DNA of 21,081 nt from Brevibacillus sp. (GTDB lineage Bacteria > Bacillota > Bacilli > Brevibacillales > Brevibacillaceae). The notes under the pieces were generated by a model. That model worked only from the letters and a program-made list of their open reading frames with translations. It was not told the origin of the DNA and searched no databases. Each line of letters begins with the position of its first letter. The first letter of the stretch is position 1. Below, piece by piece: positions 7,812-12,781 of this stretch. Both the position numbers and the translations under genes were made by a program. Location: the NCBI GenBank assembly GCA_029240815.1, contig JARDZO010000066.1, positions 1 to 21,081 of the forward strand, in the 5' to 3' direction.

Positions 7812-8588
7812 ATGGGCATCGATTTTCACGCCGAAGAGAATCAAAGCTCATACATAGGCCGAACAGCAGACGAAACCTGGCGTCAAGCCATGCGCGCCAT
7901 TGTCGATCCACAAGGGAAAAGAGTGATGGACATCGGATGTGGCGGAGGAATCTACTGCAAAGCTTGGGTGGAGATGGGGGCTCGATCTGTCATCGGGGCC
8001 GATTTTTCCGAGGTCATGCTGAAAGCAGCTTGGGACAATTGCCATGAGGATGGACGCATTTCTTTTATCCGCAGAGCAGCTCACGCCACAGGACTACCCG
8101 CTGGCAGTACCGATATTGTTTTTGCTCGTGCCTTGATCCATCATTTGCCTGAGTTCGATCCTTTCTTAGAGGAAGCTTACCGCTTGCTAGCGCCGGGTGG
8201 AATCTGTATTATTCAGGACCGAACGATGACAGATGTCCTGATGCCTGCTACTCCTTCCCATTTTCGCGGGTATTTCCTGGAACAATTTCCACAGCTTTTG
8301 GTCAAAGAATCGAGAAGGAGACCAGAGGCTGGAGTCGTTCAGGAAACGATGCAAAAAAACGGATTTGTCCAGGTTGCAACCAGAGGGCTGTGGGAAGTGC
8401 GACGTACGTACGATCAATGGTCGGACTTGGAAGCTGACTTGCTAGCTCGTACAGGACGTTCGATCCTGCACGAGCTCTCCGATGAGGAATTGCGGCAACT
8501 CGTTGAGCAAATCGGGGAAAAGGTTTCGGATCAACAAATAATCGAGGAACAAGACCACTGGACCATTTGGATAGGAGTGAAGGCTTGA
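7812..8588 (+). CDS. Class I SAM-dependent methyltransferase (second copy, divergent)
   Basis: The 258-residue product has SAM motif I MDIGCGGGIYCKAW, the strand-2 acidic residue in IGADFSEVML, and PAGSTDIVFARALIHHLPEF followed by RLLAPGGICIIQDRTM. It differs enough from the methyltransferase at 6640 to have a different acceptor; it is not a recent tandem duplicate. GGAGGTG (7798-7804), inside the last codons of the VOC gene, lies 7 nt before the ATG, and the two genes are 1 nt apart, so translation is coupled. I see no terminator immediately after this gene. Confidence 0.87.
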   Translation: MGIDFHAEENQSSYIGRTADETWRQAMRAIVDPQGKRVMDIGCGGGIYCKAWVEMGARSVIGADFSEVMLKAAWDNCHEDGRISFIRRAAHATGLPAGSTDIVFARALIHHLPEFDPFLEEAYRLLAPGGICIIQDRTMTDVLMPATPSHFRGYFLEQFPQLLVKESRRRPEAGVVQETMQKNGFVQVATRGLWEVRRTYDQWSDLEADLLARTGRSILHELSDEELRQLVEQIGEKVSDQQIIEEQDHWTIWIGVKA

Positions 8589-8618
8589 GGCAAACTAGAA
8601 AGGCAATGATCGGTCTAA

Positions 8619-8639
8619 TTGTGAAATCGTTTGTCACAA
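8619..8639. promoter_or_regulatory. Inverted repeat upstream of the small membrane-protein gene
   Basis: TTGTGA (8619-8624) and TCACAA (8634-8639) form a perfect 6-bp dyad with a 9-bp centre, just upstream of the -35 at 8652. The half-sites look like those of Rex or Crp/Fnr regulators, but the centre is 3 bp too long for either. It could be an operator for an unknown regulator, or chance. Confidence 0.25.
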
Positions 8640-8651
8640 ATTTGGATATGC

Positions 8652-8680
8652 TTGTTTCATAATTGGCAAAGCTATATAAT
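8652..8680 (+). promoter_or_regulatory. Candidate sigma-A promoter of the 59-residue membrane protein
   Basis: TTGTTT (8652-8657), a 17-nt spacer and a perfect TATAAT (8675-8680). It leaves a leader of about 50 nt before the ATG at 8736. Confidence 0.6.
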
Positions 8681-8735
8681 GAAATTGCCATTGTATTCCG
8701 GTTCGCGTCATCTTGGTAAAGGAGTTGTCGTACTT

Positions 8736-8915
8736 ATGAAAGTGATCTTGTTTGATTTCCTCATGTTTATTTTCACCTTCTTCATCGCTTGGGGCTGTAT
8801 CAGTTCGTTTAAAGCGAAAAACAAGTTTGCTATCGGCTTTGGTGTCGTATCCTTGGTGGTATTCCTTTTTGCCGATGGTCTGATCATTTACTACGCAACG
8901 AAAGCTGCAGCGTAG
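8736..8915 (+). CDS. Small two-helix membrane protein (possibly DUF2759)
   Basis: A 59-residue product with two hydrophobic helices, about residues 3-22 and 33-52. They are joined by the basic loop SFKAKNKFAIG, so both ends are probably outside and the loop inside. The shape and loop sequence recall the DUF2759 family of Bacillota, but I hold that assignment loosely. The start is ATG 8736 with AAAGGAG (8718-8724) 11 nt upstream. The frame runs further upstream to 8631, but that part crosses the promoter and has no ribosome site. The gene forms a single-gene unit with its own promoter and a strong terminator. Function is unknown. Confidence 0.75.
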   Translation: MKVILFDFLMFIFTFFIAWGCISSFKAKNKFAIGFGVVSLVVFLFADGLIIYYATKAAA

Positions 8916-8940
8916 TACATTTTTAAAAATGGGTGTCTGA

Positions 8941-8973
8941 AGAGAGGGTGCGTATTTTACGCAGCCTCTTTTT
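8941..8973 (+). terminator. Intrinsic terminator after the small membrane-protein gene
   Basis: TGCGTA (8949-8954) pairs with TACGCA (8958-8963) around a TTT loop. Beyond a G-G mismatch, GAGAGG (8942-8947) pairs with CCTCTT (8965-8970), and a T run follows to 8973. Confidence 0.9.
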
Positions 8974-8984
8974 CATTTTCGGAC

Positions 8985-9014
8985 GCATGATGCGAGGAAA
9001 TTTTTAGCATACTA
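8985..9014 (+). promoter_or_regulatory. Candidate sigma-G promoter of the steA operon
   Basis: GCATG (8985-8989), an 18-nt spacer and CATACTA (9008-9014) match the sigma-G pattern I remember from B. subtilis (GHATR-N18-CATnMTA) at every defined position. The predicted transcript start, about 9021, would leave a very short leader holding the ribosome site GAGGTG before the GTG at 9033. That is tight and is the main reason for doubt. Confidence 0.4.
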
Positions 9015-9032
9015 ATGGCGGAGGTGGAACAG

Positions 9033-10199
9033 GTGATCAAGCGAAAAAAACCTGATGCCTTTTCGTTTACGTCAGTCATCATGGCGGATCGCAAGACAAA
9101 ACAACTGTGCAAAAGACTCCACTCCGATCACATCGCACTCATTGATCATGCAGATGTAGATGAAATGGCTGCCAGATCGTTGCTAGATGCTGGTGTACAG
9201 GTCGTCATCAATTTGTCATCCTACATGACGGGGCATTATCCGGCAGAAGGAGCACGCAGATTGTTGATTGACGGCATTAGCCTGTATGAAGTACCTGCCA
9301 ACCTGTATGATTCACATTTCATTGAACGACTAAATGGCTGTCTGGCGTCGATTGAAGACAATCAACTGACTGTCTACACCACGCAGGGTGACAAGCAAAT
9401 CATTCCTTTGCAGACAGTTACGATGGAATATATTCAAGCGAAGTGGCAGGAGGCAAGTGACTCGCTCGATGAGACGCTCTCTCGCTTTATTGACAATACC
9501 CTTCAGTATGCGAGTCGGGAAAAGGATCTTTTCCTGAAGCCTTTGTATCCATTGCCATTACGCACCCAAATGGACAACAGGCATGTCGTGGTAGTCGTCC
9601 GCGGGAAGCATTACCGGGAGGATTTGCAGACGCTGCATGCTTACATACGTGAGTATCGCCCGGTGTTAATCGGGGTGGATGGCGGGGCTGATGCACTGAT
9701 GCAAGCTGGGTACATCCCAGACTTGATCGTGGGAGATATGGACAGTGTTTCCGACAAAGCCCTGCAGTGCGGAGCGGAGATTGTTGTTCATGCATTTGCC
9801 AATGGACATGCACCTGGGCAAGTTCGAGTGACTCACCTTGGAGTGTCCTATCATCTGTTGCCGGCACCCGGCACTAGTGAAGATGTGGCCATGCTTTTAG
9901 CTTATGAGGAGAACGCACAGCTGATAGTAACGATCGGAACGCATACCAATATGATCGATTTTCTGGAAAAAGGGCGCAAAGGAATGGCGAGCACCTTGTT
10001 GGTCCGAACCAAAATCGGGACGAAGTTGATCGATGCCAAAGGAGTCAATCAGCTTTATCAGCCGCGCTGGTCTTGGAAACTATGGGGCTGGTGCTTGGCA
10101 GCCATGCTGACACCCATCGGGGCAGCGCTCGTGATCAATCCGATAGCCCGTCACGCTGCGCAAATGCTTTGGACACAATGGCGCATTTGGGCATTTTAG
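9033..10199 (+). CDS. steA: SteA-like protein (putative cytokinetic-ring protein, thiamine-pyrophosphokinase-like fold)
   Basis: The 388-residue product resembles SteA, which in Corynebacterium works with SteB at the division site and affects cell separation. The middle has a thiamine-pyrophosphokinase-like core with GVDGGADALMQAGYIPDLIVG and the following DMDSVSD. The C terminus has one membrane helix (about 350-372, WCLAAMLTPIGAALVI) and a short tail, so the large domain is probably cytoplasmic and tethered. GTG 9033 is chosen because GGAGGTGG (9020-9027) lies upstream at the right distance; in-frame ATG 9015 has no ribosome site. The next gene, MctB/SteB-like, starts 12 nt after the stop. 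The division role is inherited from the actinobacterial homologue and is untested here. Confidence 0.85.
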   Translation: MIKRKKPDAFSFTSVIMADRKTKQLCKRLHSDHIALIDHADVDEMAARSLLDAGVQVVINLSSYMTGHYPAEGARRLLIDGISLYEVPANLYDSHFIERLNGCLASIEDNQLTVYTTQGDKQIIPLQTVTMEYIQAKWQEASDSLDETLSRFIDNTLQYASREKDLFLKPLYPLPLRTQMDNRHVVVVVRGKHYREDLQTLHAYIREYRPVLIGVDGGADALMQAGYIPDLIVGDMDSVSDKALQCGAEIVVHAFANGHAPGQVRVTHLGVSYHLLPAPGTSEDVAMLLAYEENAQLIVTIGTHTNMIDFLEKGRKGMASTLLVRTKIGTKLIDAKGVNQLYQPRWSWKLWGWCLAAMLTPIGAALVINPIARHAAQMLWTQWRIWAF

Positions 10200-10211
10200 G
10201 GAGGCAGCTGT

Positions 10212-10769
10212 ATGATTCACTTTCGATATCACCTGTTATCACTCACGGCTGTCTTTTTTGCATTGGGTGTCGGGATTCTTCTCGGAGGAATGGCTGGGCA
10301 TTCCTGGTTTGCGGTGGGTGAGCAGGAAGTCCTCGCGAAAATGGAGGCTAAATACGATCGGGCTCTAAAAAGCAACAACGAGCTCAAGCAGCAGATGAAC
10401 CGTTTGCTCATGGAGGTGGAGCGCAGCAATGAAGAAGTCTTTCACCTTATGGCGATGCGCTATTCTCATGATTTGTCTGGCAGCAAGGTGTTGGTCTGGA
10501 ACCAGCCTGATCTAAAGCTGGCACCGATCAAACGATTATTGCAATCCGTTGGAGTCGAGGTAGTGCCTTATCAGGAGGGTGCCACGGTAGAAAATTGTCT
10601 GCTACTGGTGTTTGCGCATGAGGAGCCAGAGTGGCTGTCAGGATTACCTGCGAAACGACGTTGGCTGCGCGTCGAGCAAGTACCTGATTCACCAGCAAAG
10701 CAGTGGGCTCTACTGGAAAAAGTGCAAAAATTGTTGACCGAAATGAGGTTGGAACATGAAAAAAGTTAG
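10212..10769 (+). CDS. MctB/SteB-like membrane coiled-coil protein
   Basis: The N terminus MIHFRYHLLSLTAVFFALGV is the hallmark of the family annotated as copper transporter MctB (Mycobacterium) or SteB (Corynebacterium). One membrane helix (about 9-27) is followed by a charged coiled coil (about 37-75) and a small extracytoplasmic domain. At 185 residues it is much shorter than the actinobacterial proteins of about 300, so the C-terminal domain is reduced. I see no cluster of Cys or Met that would suggest copper handling. GGGAGG lies just before ATG 10212, and its end overlaps the glycosyltransferase start by 14 nt. I favour the SteA-partner reading over copper transport. Confidence 0.8.
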   Translation: MIHFRYHLLSLTAVFFALGVGILLGGMAGHSWFAVGEQEVLAKMEAKYDRALKSNNELKQQMNRLLMEVERSNEEVFHLMAMRYSHDLSGSKVLVWNQPDLKLAPIKRLLQSVGVEVVPYQEGATVENCLLLVFAHEEPEWLSGLPAKRRWLRVEQVPDSPAKQWALLEKVQKLLTEMRLEHEKS

Positions 10770-11448
10770 TGTGGTCATTCCAGCCTACAATGAAGTTGAT
10801 GCGATTGGTGCAACGCTTCGGGCTATTCGGGAACGATTTTTTTGTCATGAATTGATCGTTGTAGATGATGGCAGTGTAGACGGGACAGGGGAGTTGGCGA
10901 AAAAATGGGCCGATCTCGTTGTTCAATTTCCTGTGAATCGCGGGAAGGGAGCTGCCTTGCAAACGGGCTGGCAGTTGGCAAAAGGCGATGTCGTGATGCT
11001 CCTGGATGGAGATCTTCGCGAAAGTGCAGCGGAGGCAGCCCATTTACTGTCGCCCGTCTTGGATGGAACCTGTGACATGGCGGTGGCTGTGCTCCCTCCA
11101 CCTCGGACCAAAGCGGGGATGGGGTTGGCAAAAGGACTGGCGCACCACGGAATCCGTATGCTGACAGGATTTGAGACCGCCGCTCCGTTATCTGGACAAC
11201 GAGCGGTGCGCCGCGAAATCTTACAACAGATGGGCAAGCTCGACAAAGGCTTTGGTGTTGAGGTTGGTTTGACTGTCGATGCACTGCGGGCAGGGTATCG
11301 CGTGATGGAAATTCCCGTATTGTTTTCCCATCGCGAGACGGGGAATGACTGGTCTGGCTATTGCCATCGAGGGAAAGAATTCGTTGCAATTAGTCGAACG
11401 CTATGTCGCAAATGGTGGGAGGGACACAGATGGAGTCGAAATGGCTGA
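10756..11448 (+). CDS. Family 2 glycosyltransferase
   Basis: A GT-A fold inverting glycosyltransferase of 230 residues. VSVVIPAYNE opens the fold, D37/D38 in LIVVDDGSVDGTG bind the nucleotide, NRGKGAALQTG follows, and the DxD metal motif is D84-G-D86 in MLLDGDLRES. There is no C-terminal membrane helix, so it is a soluble or peripheral enzyme that probably acts on the inner membrane face. It resembles the dolichyl-phosphate-sugar-synthase branch of GT2. It starts inside the 3' end of the MctB/SteB-like gene and overlaps the following transferase gene by 19 nt, so all four proteins are translationally coupled. Donor and acceptor sugars are not predictable. Confidence 0.88.
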   Translation: MKKVSVVIPAYNEVDAIGATLRAIRERFFCHELIVVDDGSVDGTGELAKKWADLVVQFPVNRGKGAALQTGWQLAKGDVVMLLDGDLRESAAEAAHLLSPVLDGTCDMAVAVLPPPRTKAGMGLAKGLAHHGIRMLTGFETAAPLSGQRAVRREILQQMGKLDKGFGVEVGLTVDALRAGYRVMEIPVLFSHRETGNDWSGYCHRGKEFVAISRTLCRKWWEGHRWSRNG

Positions 11449-12317
11449 TAGCCTCCGCGATCGGGCTGGGAATCCCCGTGTTGGTGCATCGCTCTCTACT
11501 TTCGTTTGTACTCAAAAAATTGCGCGCACGCGGGATGCATCGGGTTAACTACCGCGGGCTCGAAGTCATGACGGCAGGGGGAGTCATGCTCGTCAGTTCT
11601 TCTGTCATAGCTTTGCTTGGGATGCTCGTATACGTTGGGACGATGACGACGGAGATTTCCGCGTGGAAGGAAGGGATGCTACTCGGAGCAGGCATGATTG
11701 CAGTAGCCTTTTGGGGATGGCAGGACGACTGCGCCTCGGATCAGCAGACCAAAGGCTTTCGCGGTCATTTCGGGATGCTGTGGAGGGAGAAAAGAATGAC
11801 CAGCGGCATCTGGAAAGTGTGGGGTGGGGGCAGCACCGCCGTCGTCATCGCATTGGCGCTGGGGCCGTCCTCTTTGTGGACGTGGATCATAGCTGCCAGC
11901 TTGCTGGCGATCTCACCGAACGTACTAAATCTGTTCGACTTACGCCCGGCGAGGGCCATGAAAGTGTTTTGGCTGCTCTTGATCGCCGCGATGGTCATCG
12001 GGTATTGCTCAGAAGGGTTGGAGAGCAGTTACAGGCACGGACTCTGGCAGCTGCCTGTGATGATGGCGACCTGCCTGCTTTTCCGTCACGATGCAGGAGG
12101 GCGTATTATGTTGGGAGATACAGGAGCCAATGCGCTAGGATTTTGTGCGGGGTATCTGTTTGTCCTCGGAACACCATTGCTCGCACAAGTGGTTATTTTG
12201 CTACTGTTCATCTGCTTGCACATTTTGGCCGAATTCATTTCCATCTCCACGATGATTGAACGGTTCCGCTGGTTGAAGCGTATCGACAGATGGGGCAGAT
12301 CAGCAGAGCCCGAATAA
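11430..12317 (+). CDS. MraY/WecA-type polyprenyl-phosphate sugar-phosphate transferase family protein (GT4)
   Basis: This polytopic membrane protein (295 residues, roughly eight to ten helices) belongs to the MraY/WecA/TagO superfamily, which moves a sugar-1-phosphate from a UDP-sugar to undecaprenyl phosphate. The first motif is D99-D100 in GWQDDCASD, followed by KGFRGHFGML. The usual asparagine/DG loop is altered to NVLNLFDLRPARAMK (164-178), and GDTGANALGF (219-228) is the third signature. Those LRP-type residues are shared by a poorly studied subfamily and differ from true MraY. ATG 11430 has GGGAGGG (11417-11423) 6 nt upstream. The gene ends the four-gene operon. That it is an active transferase is an inference. 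Confidence 0.83.
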   Translation: MESKWLIASAIGLGIPVLVHRSLLSFVLKKLRARGMHRVNYRGLEVMTAGGVMLVSSSVIALLGMLVYVGTMTTEISAWKEGMLLGAGMIAVAFWGWQDDCASDQQTKGFRGHFGMLWREKRMTSGIWKVWGGGSTAVVIALALGPSSLWTWIIAASLLAISPNVLNLFDLRPARAMKVFWLLLIAAMVIGYCSEGLESSYRHGLWQLPVMMATCLLFRHDAGGRIMLGDTGANALGFCAGYLFVLGTPLLAQVVILLLFICLHILAEFISISTMIERFRWLKRIDRWGRSAEPE

Positions 12318-12325
12318 TTAGAAGA

Positions 12326-12348
12326 ACCAGGCCGACATCCTGCCTGGT
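12326..12348. terminator. Hairpin between convergent genes, probable terminator
   Basis: ACCAGGC (12326-12332) pairs with GCCTGGT (12342-12348) around a 9-nt loop. On the minus strand the stem is followed by a T-rich stretch, which suits the DUF2627 gene. On the plus strand there is no T run, so termination of the GT4 operon here would be weak. Confidence 0.55.
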
Positions 12349-12609
12349 CTACTCGTCTTCGTCTGACTCCGGGATCATGAAACGCGGTTGTACCCGATTT
12401 TTTTTCCGTTCGTGGTGCAAAATGAATCCAGCGATAAACAGAACGGGAATGGCAAAGCACAAAACGCCCATAACGAGCTTTCCCCATAAAAAGCCGACTT
12501 CAGAGGAAACGGAATAAAAGAACGCATCTCGGATCAGTTTGATTCCGTACATGGCAATCGCTGCCGGAATCACCATGATCAGAAGCGCGATCACTTTCTG
12601 AACGATCAA
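12349..12609 (-). CDS. DUF2627 family small membrane protein (YqzF-like)
   Basis: An 86-residue protein with two membrane helices (about 4-22 and 42-63) joined by GIKLIRDAFFYS. A basic HHERKKNRVQPRFM stretch and an acidic tail (ESDEDE) follow. This pattern fits DUF2627, of which I recall B. subtilis YqzF, also next to bkdR. The start is TTG at 12609-12607, with AAAGGTGT (12626-12619) 9 nt upstream, rather than the longer frame opening at 12708, which runs through the promoter. The gene diverges from bkdR and has its own promoter. Function is unknown; a role in branched-chain metabolism is only suggested by conserved position. Confidence 0.82.
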   Translation of the reverse strand: MIVQKVIALLIMVIPAAIAMYGIKLIRDAFFYSVSSEVGFLWGKLVMGVLCFAIPVLFIAGFILHHERKKNRVQPRFMIPESDEDE

Positions 12610-12626
12610 GGGTGTTTCACACCTTT
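12608..12626 (-). promoter_or_regulatory. Leader hairpin covering the ribosome site of the DUF2627 gene
   Basis: On the minus strand GGTGT, a GAA loop and ACACC form a tight 5-bp stem that includes the Shine-Dalgarno bases. An A-C mismatch separates it from AA/TT pairs that reach into the TTG start codon. It may lower or gate translation. Confidence 0.4.
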
Positions 12627-12642
12627 CTATCTCTTCCCATTC

Positions 12643-12671
12643 ATCATAGCGAATGCAATCCGGCTTGTCCA
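12643..12671 (-). promoter_or_regulatory. Sigma-A promoter of the DUF2627 gene
   Basis: Read on the minus strand: TGGACA (12671-12666), a 17-nt spacer and TATGAT (12648-12643). Each box is one base off consensus. The leader would be about 27 nt and contain the hairpin at 12608-12626. Confidence 0.65.
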
Positions 12672-12727
12672 TAAGTGACCTGCACACGAGCGAGCGCACG
12701 CTAGGCAACTACGCCTGTCCAACACTG

Positions 12728-12748
12728 AACCATTGGAGTACAATGGTT
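12728..12748. promoter_or_regulatory. Perfect dyad in the bkdR promoter region
   Basis: AACCATTG (12728-12735), five bases and CAATGGTT (12741-12748) form a perfect 8-bp inverted repeat. It overlaps the proposed bkdR -35. It is symmetric enough to be an operator for a dimeric regulator. Its half-sites do not match the TGCA-type half-sites upstream of bcd, so it is probably not a BkdR site. Confidence 0.45.
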
Positions 12749-12759
12749 ACGAGTATGAT
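12733..12759 (+). promoter_or_regulatory. Weak candidate sigma-A promoter of bkdR
   Basis: TTGGAG (12733-12738) and TATGAT (12754-12759) are separated by 15 nt, two short of the optimum. The -35 lies inside the dyad 12728-12748, so a bound repressor would block it. Confidence 0.4.
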
Positions 12760-12781
12760 TGTTAAAAGTGAGGGGGCACAC

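Noticed and set aside
6640..8588. Tandem duplication of the two methyltransferases
   Set aside because: Only the general fold motifs agree; the N and C termini and lengths differ, so they are separate subfamilies rather than a recent duplicate.
8619..8639. Rex or Crp/Fnr operator
   Set aside because: The half-sites fit, but the centre is 3 bp longer than either consensus, so it is listed only as an unassigned inverted repeat.
9015..9032. ATG at 9015 as the SteA start
   Set aside because: It has no ribosome site at a proper distance, and GGAGGTGG (9020-9027) would lie inside the gene; GTG 9033 fits that site.
11663..12259. 198-codon plus-strand frame within the MraY-type gene
   Set aside because: Out-of-frame shadow, rich in Arg/His and lacking membrane helices; the overlapping frame carries the family motifs.
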